Shown: positions 1-9,178 of the stretch, piece by piece | How positions within the stretch are numbered: the stretch's first letter is position 1 | Layout: every line of letters starts with the position of its first letter | DNA from: Moellerella wisconsensis ATCC 35017 | GTDB lineage: Bacteria; Pseudomonadota; Gammaproteobacteria; Enterobacterales; Enterobacteriaceae | Assembly (NCBI RefSeq): GCF_001294465.1 | Contig: NZ_LGAA01000027.1 | Span: 1-64,000 of the forward strand | Direction: 5' to 3' | Length of the DNA stretch: 64,000 nt | The notes under the pieces: generated by a model | What the model was told of the DNA's origin: nothing | What the model saw: the letters and a program-made list of their open reading frames with translations, nothing else | The model's database searches: none | Position numbers and translations under genes: made by a program

Positions 1-188
1 GTTACTCTTTTCATTCAGGAAGTCAAGCATTTATTTTCAACTTTCTTTCCGAACTACTTCGACCATCACCTCAATCATCCCGCTGTTTTTCAAGGCGCTT
101 ACTGCGCTTTGGAACTTTCAAACTCAACCGTTCGGCCGGTTTGTCGTGACAACGGAGCGCATTATAGGGGCTGAGATTTTTCTGGCAA
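1..188 (-). promoter_or_regulatory. rRNA operon promoters P1 and P2 (operon continues off the left edge)
   Basis: Read on the minus strand, 183-188 is TTGCCA and 161-166 is TATAAT, separated by 16 bases and followed by the GC-rich discriminator GCGCTCCG. That is the arrangement of enterobacterial rrn P1 promoters, whose 16-base spacer and GC discriminator give growth-rate and ppGpp control. An AT-rich stretch lies just upstream (189-210), as expected for an UP element. About 130 bases downstream, 21-26 reads TTGACT after an AAATGC context, matching the rrn P2 -35; its -10 is cut by the window edge. clpB directly upstream of an rRNA operon is also the E. coli rrnG arrangement. The 16S gene itself is not in the window. 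Confidence 0.85.
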
Positions 189-351
189 CTGTTTTTTTGA
201 ATTAATTTACTGTTCGCTTATTTTGCAACCATTGGCGTATAAAACACACTCACAATGTATAATTTAGCATCAAGAATACATGTATTATTTAGTATTCGGT
301 ACTTGATATACATTCATTAGCTTCAGAATGAAGTCTCTATAAATAACAGAT

Positions 352-382
352 AAAAAAAGAGGCGTTATAAAACGCCTCTTTT
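352..382 (-). terminator. Rho-independent terminator of clpB
   Basis: A perfect 12-bp inverted repeat (355-366 and 371-382, loop of 4) has GAGGCG at its GC core. On the minus strand it is followed by a run of T, and it lies about 50 bases after the clpB stop. It separates clpB from the rRNA promoter. Confidence 0.85.
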
Positions 383-433
383 GATAACTTAATTATAAAC
401 TCGCTATATAGATAGCTATTCAGGTGACGCTAA

Positions 434-3007
434 CTATTGTTTTGCAACAATCTCATCATTTTCAAGATCTAAAGTCACCAACTTGCCTGGTAGCAATTTA
501 CCGGACAGTATTTGCTGAGCTAATGGATTCTCGATCTCTTGCTGAATAGCACGTTTCAGTGGACGAGCCCCGAATATAGGATCATAACCAGCTTCACCAA
601 TTTTTTCTAATGCAGCTGGCGTCATAGTCACTTCATAACCGTGCTCTTCTAAACGTTTATATAAACGAGCCAACTGAATTTTAGCAATTGATGCAATGTT
701 ATCTTTTCCTAATGGATGGAACACAACAACTTCATCAATACGGTTAATGAACTCAGGTCTAAAGGTTTGTGAAACAACCCCCATTACCATCTCTTTCATT
801 TGTGGATAGGCAATAGTACCGAAGCGTTCTTGGATTAAATCAGAACCCAAGTTAGATGTCATAATAACCACTGTATTTCTGAAATCTACGGTACGACCCT
901 GACCATCAGTTAATCGACCATCGTCCAAAACTTGCAGCAGAATATTAAAGACATCTGGATGCGCCTTCTCAACTTCGTCCAGCAAAATAACTGAATATGG
1001 ACGACGACGAACCGCTTCCGTTAAATATCCACCTTCTTCATAACCCACATATCCTGGAGGCGCACCAACCAAACGAGAGACAGAATGTTTCTCCATAAAC
1101 TCGGACATGTCGATACGTACCATCGCATCGTCGCTATCAAACAAGAAATTCGCGAGAGCTTTGCACAATTCTGTTTTACCGACCCCAGTTGGACCTAAGA
1201 ACAGGAACGAACCAATTGGGCGATTAGGATCAGATAATCCCGCGCGGCTACGACGAATAGCATTTGATACTGCTGTGACTGCTTCGTCTTGACCAATAAC
1301 TCGAGTATGCAGCTGTTGCTCCATACGGAGTAATTTTTCTTTCTCGCTTTCCAACATTCTTGAAACAGGAATCCCTGTCCAACGAGCCAGAATTTCTGCA
1401 ATTTCTACATCAGTAACTTTATTTCGCAGCAGCTTCATATTTTTGCCTTCTGCGGCAGTCGCTGTAGCGAGTTGTTTCTCTAATTCTGGAATACGACCAT
1501 ATTGTAATTCAGACATTTTAGCCAAATCACCCATACGGCGTGCTTTTTCCATTTCGATACGAGTATCTTCAAGCTCTGATTTTATATGCTGAGTGCCGGT
1601 TAATGCCGCTTTCTCTGCTTTCCACTCTTCTTCCAGAGCGGAGTATTCTCTTTCTTTCTCAGCCAGTTCTTCTTCTAACATTTCCAGACGTTTTTTACTC
1701 GCATCGTCAGACTCTTTCTTCAATGCTTGCTGTTCCAATTTTAATTGGATAATACGTCGTTCTAATCTATCGAGAGATTCAGGTTTAGAATCCATTTGCA
1801 TACGCAAACTTGAACCTGCCTCATCAATTAAGTCGATCGCTTTGTCTGGCAGCATACGGTCACTAATATATCGATGAGATAAATTAGCCGCTGCAACAAT
1901 TGCGGGGTCAGTAATTTGAACATGATGATGCAGCTCATAACGTTCTTTTAACCCACGTAAAATAGCAATTGTGTCTTCGACTGTTGGTTCAGCCACGTAC
2001 ACTTTTTGGAAACGACGTTCCAGTGCAGGATCTTTTTCTATATATTGACGATACTCATCTAATGTTGTCGCACCTACGCAATGTAATTCTCCACGCGCTA
2101 ACGCAGGTTTTAACATATTACCGGCATCCATGGCACCATCAGACTTACCTGCGCCGACCATCGTATGTAACTCATCGATAAATAGAATGACATTACCATC
2201 TTGTTTGGATAAGTCGTTCAGCACCGCTTTTAAACGCTCTTCAAATTCACCACGGTATTTTGCCCCTGCGACCAACGCGCCCATATCTAAAGATAAAACA
2301 CGTTTGTTTTTTAATCCTTCAGGGATTTCGCCATTAACAATTCGTTGGGCTAAACCTTCAACAATTGCGGTTTTACCTACACCGGGTTCACCAATTAATA
2401 CCGGGTTATTTTTAGTACGACGTTGCAATACCTGAATAGTACGACGAATTTCTTCGTCACGGCCAATAACCGGGTCTAATTTACCTTGTTCTGCTCTTTC
2501 TGTAAGATCAACGGTATATTTTTTCAGGGCTTGACGTTGATCTTCTGCGCCCTGATCATTAACTCTTTCACCACCGCGCATTTGTTCTATCGCCTTATTA
2601 AGATTTTCTTTATTTGCACCCGCTGCTTTTAATAAATCAGCTAATGTTGTGTTGGCTTCCAAAGCGGCGAGTAGGAATAATTCAGAGGAGATAAACTCAT
2701 CTCCATTTTTTTGTGCTAATTGATCACACAAATTCAAATGACGAATTAAGTCGCTTGATGGCTGTACATCGCCGCCAGCGCCTTGAACTTGTGGCAATCT
2801 TTTTAATGCTTCTGCTATTTTTTGTTTAAATTGCACAGCATTAACGCCAACAGACGTTAATAAAGGCTGTACTGAGCCACCTTCTTGATTAAACAGTGCA
2901 CTCATTAAATGAATAGGTTCGATAAACTGATTGTCGTGCCCAAGCGCTAAAGATTGGGCATCGGCGAGAGCTTGCTGGAATTTATTAGTCAGACGGTCCA
3001 AACGCAT
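434..3007 (-). CDS. clpB: ClpB, ATP-dependent disaggregase (Hsp104 family)
   Basis: An 857-residue AAA+ chaperone, the same length as E. coli ClpB. With DnaK/DnaJ/GrpE it pulls polypeptides out of cytoplasmic aggregates after heat stress. Domains in order are the N-terminal Clp-repeat domain (about 1-145), AAA+ domain 1 with Walker A GEPGVGKT at 206-213, the coiled-coil M domain (about 410-520), and AAA+ domain 2 with a second Walker A, GPTGVGKT, near 605. The pore loop [10 protein letters not shown] and the GYVGYEEGG loop are intact. The start has a strong Shine-Dalgarno, GGAGGTG, at 3010-3016. Met143 ([11 protein letters not shown]) precedes AAA-1, in the region where E. coli starts a shorter ClpB form internally. 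A heat-shock promoter lies upstream. The identification is certain. Confidence 0.99.
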   Translation of the reverse strand: MRLDRLTNKFQQALADAQSLALGHDNQFIEPIHLMSALFNQEGGSVQPLLTSVGVNAVQFKQKIAEALKRLPQVQGAGGDVQPSSDLIRHLNLCDQLAQKNGDEFISSELFLLAALEANTTLADLLKAAGANKENLNKAIEQMRGGERVNDQGAEDQRQALKKYTVDLTERAEQGKLDPVIGRDEEIRRTIQVLQRRTKNNPVLIGEPGVGKTAIVEGLAQRIVNGEIPEGLKNKRVLSLDMGALVAGAKYRGEFEERLKAVLNDLSKQDGNVILFIDELHTMVGAGKSDGAMDAGNMLKPALARGELHCVGATTLDEYRQYIEKDPALERRFQKVYVAEPTVEDTIAILRGLKERYELHHHVQITDPAIVAAANLSHRYISDRMLPDKAIDLIDEAGSSLRMQMDSKPESLDRLERRIIQLKLEQQALKKESDDASKKRLEMLEEELAEKEREYSALEEEWKAEKAALTGTQHIKSELEDTRIEMEKARRMGDLAKMSELQYGRIPELEKQLATATAAEGKNMKLLRNKVTDVEIAEILARWTGIPVSRMLESEKEKLLRMEQQLHTRVIGQDEAVTAVSNAIRRSRAGLSDPNRPIGSFLFLGPTGVGKTELCKALANFLFDSDDAMVRIDMSEFMEKHSVSRLVGAPPGYVGYEEGGYLTEAVRRRPYSVILLDEVEKAHPDVFNILLQVLDDGRLTDGQGRTVDFRNTVVIMTSNLGSDLIQERFGTIAYPQMKEMVMGVVSQTFRPEFINRIDEVVVFHPLGKDNIASIAKIQLARLYKRLEEHGYEVTMTPAALEKIGEAGYDPIFGARPLKRAIQQEIENPLAQQILSGKLLPGKLVTLDLENDEIVAKQ

Positions 3008-3045
3008 AGCACCTCCAAAATAAGTTAAAACTAATTATGAAGACT

Positions 3046-3073
3046 AGATGAGGTTTATTTTTATAAATTCAAG
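3046..3073 (-). promoter_or_regulatory. Sigma-32 (heat-shock) promoter of clpB
   Basis: On the minus strand CTTGAAT (3067-3073) is followed after 13 bases by CCTCATCT (3046-3053). This fits the RpoH consensus of CTTGAAA and CCCCATNT and closely resembles the E. coli clpB promoter. It lies about 40 bases upstream of the clpB start codon. Confidence 0.75.
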
Positions 3074-3132
3074 GCCAAAACGTTAAAACATTAGAAATAT
3101 TAATTAAATCGGAATAATAATCTAGAAAAAGC

Positions 3133-3864
3133 CTATTTTATCCAAATTAGTGATGCCATACGTCCTGTTTCGACATCTCGCCGATAAGAAAAAAATGTTT
3201 TTTTATCCGAAACAGTACAATATGTTCCGCCATAGATAGCGGTGACGCCAATTTGACGCAATTTTAGTTGTGCCAGCAAATAAATATCCGCCAAATATTT
3301 ATCTCCTGATGCACGAAAACCCTGAGTAAGTTCAGCTGATTGACTCACGAAGGCGTCACGAACTTCAGCTCCAACCTCAAACTGTTGTGGACCGATAGCG
3401 GGTCCTAGCCATGCTAAAATATCATTGGGTACGGCATCAAAATAGGTCACAGTATGCTCTAGAACCCCCTGACATAATCCCCGCCATCCCGCGTGCGCTG
3501 CCGCAACTTCAGTACCTTGGCGGTTACAAAACAACACAGGCAAGCAATCTGCGGTCATCACAGCACACACTTGCCCACGTTGAGAAGTATAAACTGCATC
3601 GGCTTTTTTATCCTCGACTGGATTACCATCTAACCGTAATACTCGCGTTCCATGCACTTGCTGTAACCAAATAGGTGATGTCGGTAAGCCGGCGTACTCT
3701 TCAAGCAGTCGCCGATTGTTGATAACCGCTGATAAATCATCACCCACATGGTCACCTACATTCAAGCTATCAAACGGCGTCAAACTGACACCCCCAGCAC
3801 GTGTTGAGCTGCAAGCGCCAATATTTTCAGGTTGTGGCCAGTGTGGATAAATAAGCGATGTCAT
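3133..3864 (-). CDS. pgeF: PgeF/YfiH, peptidoglycan editing factor (laccase-domain, zinc-dependent)
   Basis: A 243-residue cytoplasmic protein, the E. coli YfiH length. The family fold was first described as a polyphenol oxidase or purine nucleoside-processing enzyme. In E. coli it has been linked to removing mis-assembled UDP-MurNAc-L-Ser peptidoglycan precursors. The conserved zinc ligands are visible: His71 (QQVHGTR), Cys107 (TADCLPV) and His124 (AAHAGWRG). The start codon overlaps the rluD stop by one base (TAATG), so translation is probably coupled in a rluD-pgeF operon, the usual enterobacterial order. Family membership is sure; the physiological substrate is less settled. Confidence 0.95.
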   Translation of the reverse strand: MTSLIYPHWPQPENIGACSSTRAGGVSLTPFDSLNVGDHVGDDLSAVINNRRLLEEYAGLPTSPIWLQQVHGTRVLRLDGNPVEDKKADAVYTSQRGQVCAVMTADCLPVLFCNRQGTEVAAAHAGWRGLCQGVLEHTVTYFDAVPNDILAWLGPAIGPQQFEVGAEVRDAFVSQSAELTQGFRASGDKYLADIYLLAQLKLRQIGVTAIYGGTYCTVSDKKTFFSYRRDVETGRMASLIWIK

Positions 3865-4841
3865 TACCAGTCCATATTATCTTTATGTAACTCAGCGTCT
3901 GCTTTCAACGCATTAATAAGTTCAACCATATCAGCGGGTAACTCCGCATGCCATTCCATTTGGATCCCAGAGATAGGATGATACAGCCTGAGCATCGTCG
4001 CATGCAGCGCCTGGCGGTCAAATTTTCGCATCACCTGTAAAAACTCATCCGAAGCACCTTTCAATGGACGTGGACGGCCGCCATATAACTGATCACCAAT
4101 CAATGGATGATTGATATGTGCCATATGTACACGGATCTGATGGGTACGGCCAGTTTCCAGTCTTAAACGCAAGCGGGTATGTGAACGGAAATGTTCCATA
4201 ACACGATAGCGAGTCACCGCAGGTTTTCCCATGGGATGAACCGCCATATGCGTTCGTTTGGTTGGATGGCGTGAAATCGGCTCTTCCACACGTCCACCCG
4301 CAGTCATACGCCCTACCGCAACCGCTTCATATTCACGAGTAATTTCACGTAACTGTAATGCCTCAACCAAACGTGTTTGGGCAGGCACAGTTTTAGCAAC
4401 TACCATTAATCCCGTCGTATCTTTATCTAAACGATGGACAATACCCGCACGTGGTACATCGATAATTTCAGGAAAACGATACAGTAAGGCATTTAATATT
4501 GTACCATCGGGATTACCAGCGCCTGGATGAACAACTAAACCGCGCGGTTTATTAATCACCAAAATATCTTCATCTTCATACACCACATCTAACGGGATGT
4601 CCTGAGGCTCCCAACGACTATCTTCCTCGATTATTGCATCAATAAAAACTTTTTCACCGCCTAAAACTTTTTCTTTTGGTTTATTGATAACTTTGCTATT
4701 AACCTGCACTCTATTATCTAAAATCCACTCTTTTATACGAGAACGTGAATAATCAGGGAACAATTCCGCCAAAGCCTGATCTAAACGTTGACCGAGCTGT
4801 GATTCTGCAACCGTTGCACTGAGTTCTAATTGTTGAGCCAT
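3864..4841 (-). CDS. rluD: RluD, 23S rRNA pseudouridine synthase (positions 1911/1915/1917)
   Basis: A 325-residue RluA-family enzyme that makes the three pseudouridines in helix 69 of 23S rRNA. It has an N-terminal S4-type RNA-binding domain (about 18-75) and a catalytic domain with motif HRLDKDTTG, in which Asp139 is the catalytic nucleophile. The downstream RTHQIRVHMAH motif is also intact. Length and motifs distinguish it from RluA and RluC, and its neighbours pgeF and divergent bamD match the E. coli rluD locus. It leads a two-gene operon with pgeF. Confidence 0.97.
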   Translation of the reverse strand: MAQQLELSATVAESQLGQRLDQALAELFPDYSRSRIKEWILDNRVQVNSKVINKPKEKVLGGEKVFIDAIIEEDSRWEPQDIPLDVVYEDEDILVINKPRGLVVHPGAGNPDGTILNALLYRFPEIIDVPRAGIVHRLDKDTTGLMVVAKTVPAQTRLVEALQLREITREYEAVAVGRMTAGGRVEEPISRHPTKRTHMAVHPMGKPAVTRYRVMEHFRSHTRLRLRLETGRTHQIRVHMAHINHPLIGDQLYGGRPRPLKGASDEFLQVMRKFDRQALHATMLRLYHPISGIQMEWHAELPADMVELINALKADAELHKDNMDW

Positions 4842-4869
4842 AAAATAATCTGCTTTTAATGTTTGTATT

Positions 4870-4897
4870 TTGACGGCGAAGCCGTTTCATTTAAAAT
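4870..4897 (+). promoter_or_regulatory. Likely sigma-70 promoter of bamD
   Basis: TTGACG (4870-4875), a 16-base spacer and TAAAAT (4892-4897) lie about 80 bases before the bamD start in the rluD/bamD divergent region. I did not see a convincing sigma-E promoter here, although bamD is a sigma-E target in E. coli. Confidence 0.45.
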
Positions 4898-4978
4898 ATG
4901 CTATTGTAATTCGAAATTATGCCGGGGGCCTTATGGAGAGACTCCCCCATGAAACACTCAGAGGATAACCAACACGTG

Positions 4979-5710
4979 ATGATACGCATTAAATATCTGG
5001 TGGCAGCAGCCACATTGAGTCTGGTTCTGACCGGATGCTCTAGTAATAAAGAAGTCAGTCCTGACAGCTCCCCGGCTGAAATGTATGCTGTAAGCCAACA
5101 AAAACTGCAAGATGGTAACTATAGAGCCGCCATCACACAGTTAGAAGCTCTTGATAATCGTTATCCGTTTGGCCCATACGCACAGCAAGTCCAGCTAGAC
5201 CTGATCTATGCTTATTATAAATCAGCTGAGTTACCGATGGCTATCGCTGCTATCGACCGCTTTATGCGCTTAAACCCAACACATCCGAACATTGATTATG
5301 TTCTGTATATGCGTGGTTTAACGGCAATGGCATTGGATGATAGTGCGTTACAAGGATTCTTCGGTATCGACCGTTCGGATCGTGATCCCCAGCATGCACG
5401 TGTTGCTTTTCGCGATTTCAATCAGCTAGTTCGTTACTATCCTAACAGCCTCTATGCTAATGATGCCAGCAAGCGTTTAGTTTATTTAAAAGATCGCTTA
5501 GCAAAATTCGATTTAGCTGTGGTTGAATTCTACAACAAACGTGGGGCTTATGTCGCTGTTGTTAATCGTACACAACAAATGTTGCGCGATTATCCTGACA
5601 CCGATGCAACACGCCAAGCACTAAAATATATGAAAATTGCTTATAATCAGATGGGATTAGATCAAGAAGCAGATAAAGTAACTAATTTAATTGCAGCCAA
5701 CCCGGCATAA
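4979..5710 (+). CDS. bamD: BamD, outer-membrane beta-barrel assembly lipoprotein
   Basis: An essential lipoprotein of the BAM complex, which folds beta-barrel proteins into the outer membrane. The signal peptide [20 protein letters not shown] ends in a lipobox with lipidated Cys20, exactly as in E. coli, so I place the start at ATG 4979 (243 aa). The frame is open back to 4919, and upstream ATGs at 4919 and 4949 would add a charged extension before the signal peptide. GTG 4976 is also possible. The mature part is a series of TPR-like repeats (about 30-230), including the conserved [18 protein letters not shown] segment. It stands alone, divergent from rluD, with its own terminator. Confidence 0.96.
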   Translation: MIRIKYLVAAATLSLVLTGCSSNKEVSPDSSPAEMYAVSQQKLQDGNYRAAITQLEALDNRYPFGPYAQQVQLDLIYAYYKSAELPMAIAAIDRFMRLNPTHPNIDYVLYMRGLTAMALDDSALQGFFGIDRSDRDPQHARVAFRDFNQLVRYYPNSLYANDASKRLVYLKDRLAKFDLAVVEFYNKRGAYVAVVNRTQQMLRDYPDTDATRQALKYMKIAYNQMGLDQEADKVTNLIAANPA

Positions 5711-5749
5711 TTTATTGCTGCAAGAGTTATTGTTACCCAATATCAAATA

Positions 5750-5780
5750 AAAAACAGCGGCTAAACCCGCTGTTTTTTTT
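5750..5780 (+). terminator. Rho-independent terminator of bamD
   Basis: AACAGCGG and CCGCTGTT arms (5753-5760 and 5767-5774), a 6-base loop and an eight-T run (5773-5780) follow the bamD stop by about 40 bases. Confidence 0.9.
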
Positions 5781-6069
5781 GCGTTATTAAAACGCATGAT
5801 TGAATTCGATAATTGCTTAATTCAATGAAAAGAATCAAAATATTAAGCCAAAATAAGGCCGGCTATTACCCTTGTTTATTTAGCCAACCGATTAATCATG
5901 GATGATAACATTCTGTTTATCAATATCTTTAATTACTTTTTTTATCCTGCCTCACATTTAAAGAACCATAAATATCTTAGCCTATCAATCTGTGATCTAT
6001 CTCAATATTTTATTAGTAGTTCACAGTATTCTGGATACATCGAAAGACAGAGCACAAGAGAGGTACTAT

Positions 6070-6411
6070 ATGATAGTGAATATTGCCAGCAAACAAATGG
6101 ATATTACCCCTGCTATTCGTGAACATATAGAGGACCGTTTGAGCAAATTGAATAAATGGCAGGTAACACTGATTAATCCTCATATAGTTCTGTCAAAAGA
6201 ACCCCAAGGATTCATGGTTGATGCAACGATAAAAACCGATAACGGTAAATTAATCGCCAGTGCAAAACATGAAGATATGTATGCTGCAATAAATGAGCTA
6301 CTTGCAAAACTAGAAAGACAACTCAATAAAGTACAACACAAAGGAGAATCAAGACGTTCGAGCTATAGTGTAAAAGATGCTAATTTAGATACTGATGAAG
6401 TTACATTATAA
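6070..6411 (+). CDS. raiA: RaiA (YfiA), ribosome-associated inhibitor / hibernation factor
   Basis: A 113-residue short HPF-type protein that binds in the 30S decoding region in stationary phase or cold, blocking translation and counteracting dimerisation of 70S ribosomes. The sequence follows E. coli RaiA throughout, for example [25 protein letters not shown] and [22 protein letters not shown], with the acidic C-terminal tail typical of RaiA ([11 protein letters not shown]). The frame is open upstream to 5992, but ATG 6070 gives the family N-terminus and is preceded by AGAGAGG six bases away. It is a single gene with its own terminator, located between bamD and the pheA leader as in E. coli. 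Confidence 0.96.
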   Translation: MIVNIASKQMDITPAIREHIEDRLSKLNKWQVTLINPHIVLSKEPQGFMVDATIKTDNGKLIASAKHEDMYAAINELLAKLERQLNKVQHKGESRRSSYSVKDANLDTDEVTL

Positions 6412-6445
6412 TCTAGTTTGTTTGATTTAATTGTCTTTACTAAAT

Positions 6446-6482
6446 AACGCGCTCATGGCTTATTGAGCGCGTTTTATTTTTA
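6446..6482 (+). terminator. Rho-independent terminator of raiA
   Basis: Ten-bp arms AACGCGCTCA and TGAGCGCGTT (6446-6455 and 6464-6473), an 8-base loop and a T-rich tail. Confidence 0.85.
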
Positions 6483-6570
6483 TATCAGCCGAAAAGCTCA
6501 CATTAATATCATGTTAATCTACCATTAATTATCGGCAATCAACCGTTACAATAGCTAAGCTTATTTTAGG

Positions 6571-6599
6571 TTGACATTAATCCGCTCATAAGGTTTATT
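6571..6599 (+). promoter_or_regulatory. Probable promoter of pheL-pheA
   Basis: A perfect TTGACA (6571-6576) is followed 17 bases later by TTTATT (6594-6599), a weak -10. It lies about 40 bases before the leader peptide gene, as expected for an attenuated operon. Confidence 0.5.
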
Positions 6600-6636
6600 A
6601 CAAGATACTGTTTTACTTCGATGGGATCTGATCCTA

Positions 6637-6684
6637 ATGTTACCAAGCCTTGTCTTCTGTTTCTTTTTTAGCACCTTCTATTAG
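6637..6684 (+). CDS. pheL: PheL, phenylalanine-rich leader peptide of pheA
   Basis: A 15-codon frame encodes MLPSLVFCFFFSTFY. Five of the 15 residues are Phe, including a run of three, and one is Tyr. It lies between a promoter and a terminator-like hairpin ahead of pheA, the same plan as E. coli pheL, although the peptide sequence differs. When charged tRNA-Phe is scarce the ribosome should stall on the TTC/TTT codons and favour the antiterminator. A GGGAT sequence at 6623-6627 may be the Shine-Dalgarno. An overlapping frame from ATG 6621 is also open but is not Phe-rich. Confidence 0.8.
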   Translation: MLPSLVFCFFFSTFY

Positions 6685-6724
6685 GGGGCGTTTGTCATTT
6701 CAGAAGAAAAAAAAGACAAAGTTT

Positions 6725-6754
6725 AAAAGCCTCCTCTCACAGGGAGGCTTTTTT
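6725..6754 (+). terminator. pheA transcription attenuator
   Basis: Perfect 10-bp arms AAAAGCCTCC and GGAGGCTTTT (6725-6734 and 6743-6752), an 8-base loop and a run of T. It begins 40 bases after the pheL stop and ends 30 bases before pheA, so it can only act as a leader terminator. Stalling on pheL should prevent it forming. Confidence 0.85.
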
Positions 6755-6784
6755 ATTCACTAATAATCAATGGGATTTGACAGG

Positions 6785-7954
6785 ATGGACGACAAAAATA
6801 ACTTATTAAAAATCAGAGATAAAATCAGTCAATTGGACGGTGAGCTACTAGTATTATTAGCGAAACGTCGTGGATATGCTGTTGATGTTGCACAATCTAA
6901 ATTGCACGATAACCGCCCTATTCGTGATAAAGAACGCGAACGCCAGTTACTTGATGTCTTGATTAATAAAGCAAAACCTCTTGGTTTAGATGGGTTTTAT
7001 GTCACCCGCCTATTTCAAATGATTATTGAAGATTCAGTATTAACCCAGCAAGCTATTTTACAGCAACATCTTAATCTCACACCCAATGACTCTGCTCGTT
7101 TTGCCTTTTTAGGCCCTAGAGGCTCTTATTCTCATGTTGCGGCACGTCAATATTCTGCTCGTCATTTTGATCAAATGATTGAATGCAGTTGTCATAAATT
7201 CCAAGATATTTTTTCGCTGGTCGAAAGTGGCCAAGCTGATTATGGTATTTTACCGCTAGAAAATACCAGTTCAGGGGCAATAAATGATGTTTATGATCTG
7301 CTGCAAGATACCCCTCTTTCTGTCGTTGGCGAGATCCGCTTACCGATAAATCATTGTTTATTAACCGCCGGCGTAACTAGTCTTAATGATATTCAAACGG
7401 TTTATAGCCATCCTCAGCCATTCCAACAATGCAGCCAATATTTAGCTCAATATCCGCATTGGAAAATTGAATATTGTGATAGTACCTCGACAGCAATGCA
7501 AAATGTAGCCAAGCTTAATTCCCCGCATGTTGCCGCATTAGGCAGTGAAGCAGGCGGCGCACTATATGGACTACATGTTGTGGAACATAATTTAGCTAAT
7601 CAACAAATCAATATGACTCGCTTTATTGTCGTCGCTCGTCAGCCAATTGAAGTCTCTGAGCAAGTTCCGGCAAAAACCACACTATTAATTACCACCGGTC
7701 AACAAGCGGGAGCTTTGGTTGATGCTCTGATTATTCTAAAACAAAATCAAATTATTATGAGTAAATTAGAGTCTCGCCCGATCAATGGCAAGCCGTGGGA
7801 AGAGATGTTTTATATCGACGTCCAAGCGAATATTCGTTCAGTAAATATGCAACATGCATTAAAAGAACTCGCGGCGATTACCCGTTCAATAAAAATATTA
7901 GGCAGCTATCCGTCTGAAAATGTAGTTCCTGTTGAACCACAAAAAGAAGCTTAA
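6785..7954 (+). CDS. pheA: PheA, bifunctional chorismate mutase / prephenate dehydratase
   Basis: It converts chorismate to prephenate and then phenylpyruvate in phenylalanine biosynthesis. The chorismate mutase domain is about residues 1-95 ([18 protein letters not shown]), prephenate dehydratase about 100-285 ([18 protein letters not shown] and [15 protein letters not shown]), and a C-terminal ACT domain contains the Phe-binding GALVDAL and ESRP motifs. I prefer ATG 6785 (389 aa) because [15 protein letters not shown] aligns with the E. coli N-terminus and GGGA lies nine bases upstream. In-frame ATG 6770 would add five residues. Expression should be controlled by the pheL attenuator, and feedback inhibition by Phe acts through the ACT domain. 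Confidence 0.97.
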   Translation: MDDKNNLLKIRDKISQLDGELLVLLAKRRGYAVDVAQSKLHDNRPIRDKERERQLLDVLINKAKPLGLDGFYVTRLFQMIIEDSVLTQQAILQQHLNLTPNDSARFAFLGPRGSYSHVAARQYSARHFDQMIECSCHKFQDIFSLVESGQADYGILPLENTSSGAINDVYDLLQDTPLSVVGEIRLPINHCLLTAGVTSLNDIQTVYSHPQPFQQCSQYLAQYPHWKIEYCDSTSTAMQNVAKLNSPHVAALGSEAGGALYGLHVVEHNLANQQINMTRFIVVARQPIEVSEQVPAKTTLLITTGQQAGALVDALIILKQNQIIMSKLESRPINGKPWEEMFYIDVQANIRSVNMQHALKELAAITRSIKILGSYPSENVVPVEPQKEA

Positions 7955-7972
7955 TTGACCGACAAATAATAA

Positions 7973-8011
7973 CAGCACCTTAATCAGTGAATATTCACTT
8001 TTAGGGTGCTG
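7973..8011. terminator. Stem-loop between convergent pheA and tyrA
   Basis: CAGCACCT (7973-7980) pairs with AGGGTGCTG (8003-8011) around an inner palindrome, AGTGAATATTCACT. Neither side carries a strong T run. Its position between two convergent stop codons suggests a weak shared terminator. Confidence 0.4.
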
Positions 8012-8042
8012 CATAACAAACAATTAGTATTAAAAACAACCG

Positions 8043-9164
8043 TTATTGGCGGCTATCATTGGCTTGCTGTAATAGCGATTGGCTTTCTCGCATAAAATGT
8101 TTCGCATCATCGCCAAACCATTGACTAACCTGCTTAAATTGAGCGACAAATTCTGCTTTATCTTTTCTTTCTAACATTTCTAATGCACGGCCAAAACTAT
8201 TATAGTAGCGTTTGATTAACCCAATATTCTCATCTGACGACATAATAATATCGGCATATAATTGAGGATCTTGGGCAAATAATCGACCAACCATCGCCAA
8301 CTCTAAACGGTAAATAGGTGACGATAATGCTAATAACTGCTCTAATTCAACATCTTCTTGGGCCAAATTTTGCCCGTAAGTAAAAGTGGTAAAATGCCGT
8401 AACGCCTGAATAAAGCTCATATTTCTATCATGTTCTTCGGGAGTGATTTTATGTAATCTTGCCCCCCAGACCATTAACTGCTCTAAAAACCATTGATATG
8501 CTTCTGGCTCTCGGCCATCACAATAAGCCACAACCTGTTTAGCCACACTCCCTACATCTGGCCCAAACATGGGATGCAATCCCAATACAGGCCCGTCATG
8601 CGCGGCTAACATTGCAGTTAATGGCTTATATTTAATAGATGCGATATCAATTAATAGCGTATTTTTATCTAATTTTGGCAGCTGTTTAATTACTTGTTCA
8701 GTTAAATGAATTGGAACACTTATAATCACCACGCTGGCGCCGGCCATTTTCTGTTCTGCTTGTTCCCAATCTGATTCTGTAAAATCAATAATGTGATAGC
8801 CAGACAAAGAAAGTAAGCGACCAAATAATTGCCCCATTCGACCTTTCCCACCGATAATTACGATAGGACCGGCCTGTGGATTAAGCATTTTAAAGCCTTT
8901 ATCGTTCTCTTTAGTATACGATTCGCGCATAATACGGCGCAAAATATCTTCAATCAAATCAGCCGGTACATCCATTTTTTCGGCTTCCTGACGCCGAGCA
9001 GCCAGCATCGCGGTTTCGCGCTCGGGCACATAAATAGGTAGCCCATGTTGGCTTTTGACTTCTCCGACTTCAGCGACCAGCTGCAATCGCTTAGCTAATA
9101 AATCGAGCAGTGATTTATCAACCTCATCAATTTGATTTCTTAGTTGTAATAACTCGGAAGACAT
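8043..9164 (-). CDS. tyrA: TyrA, bifunctional chorismate mutase / prephenate dehydrogenase
   Basis: The 373-residue enzyme of tyrosine biosynthesis, the E. coli length. An N-terminal chorismate mutase domain (about 1-90, [29 protein letters not shown]) is followed by an NAD-dependent prephenate dehydrogenase domain with a glycine-rich motif, [12 protein letters not shown], near 105. The substrate-site motifs GLHPMFGPD and [11 protein letters not shown] are intact. It is the second gene of aroF-tyrA, 14 bases downstream of aroF, and so should be repressed by TyrR with tyrosine. It faces pheA, as in E. coli. Confidence 0.98.
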   Translation of the reverse strand: MSSELLQLRNQIDEVDKSLLDLLAKRLQLVAEVGEVKSQHGLPIYVPERETAMLAARRQEAEKMDVPADLIEDILRRIMRESYTKENDKGFKMLNPQAGPIVIIGGKGRMGQLFGRLLSLSGYHIIDFTESDWEQAEQKMAGASVVIISVPIHLTEQVIKQLPKLDKNTLLIDIASIKYKPLTAMLAAHDGPVLGLHPMFGPDVGSVAKQVVAYCDGREPEAYQWFLEQLMVWGARLHKITPEEHDRNMSFIQALRHFTTFTYGQNLAQEDVELEQLLALSSPIYRLELAMVGRLFAQDPQLYADIIMSSDENIGLIKRYYNSFGRALEMLERKDKAEFVAQFKQVSQWFGDDAKHFMRESQSLLQQANDSRQ

Positions 9165-9178
9165 TTTTTCACCTTATC

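Noticed and set aside
1107-2435. Several plus-strand frames inside clpB
   Set aside because: They are shadows of the clpB coding sequence, with composition set by the opposite strand and no plausible start signals.
4919-4978. Longer bamD reading frame starting at ATG 4919 or 4949
   Set aside because: The extension places about 10-20 charged residues before a normal lipoprotein signal peptide. Starting at 4979 gives Cys20 as the lipidated residue, as in E. coli. A G-run/C-run hairpin around 4923-4949 also argues that this is untranslated leader.
6621-6671. Alternative leader frame MGSDPNVTKPCLLFLF
   Set aside because: It overlaps pheL and is open, but has only two Phe codons. The frame from 6637 is the Phe-rich one expected for attenuation of pheA.
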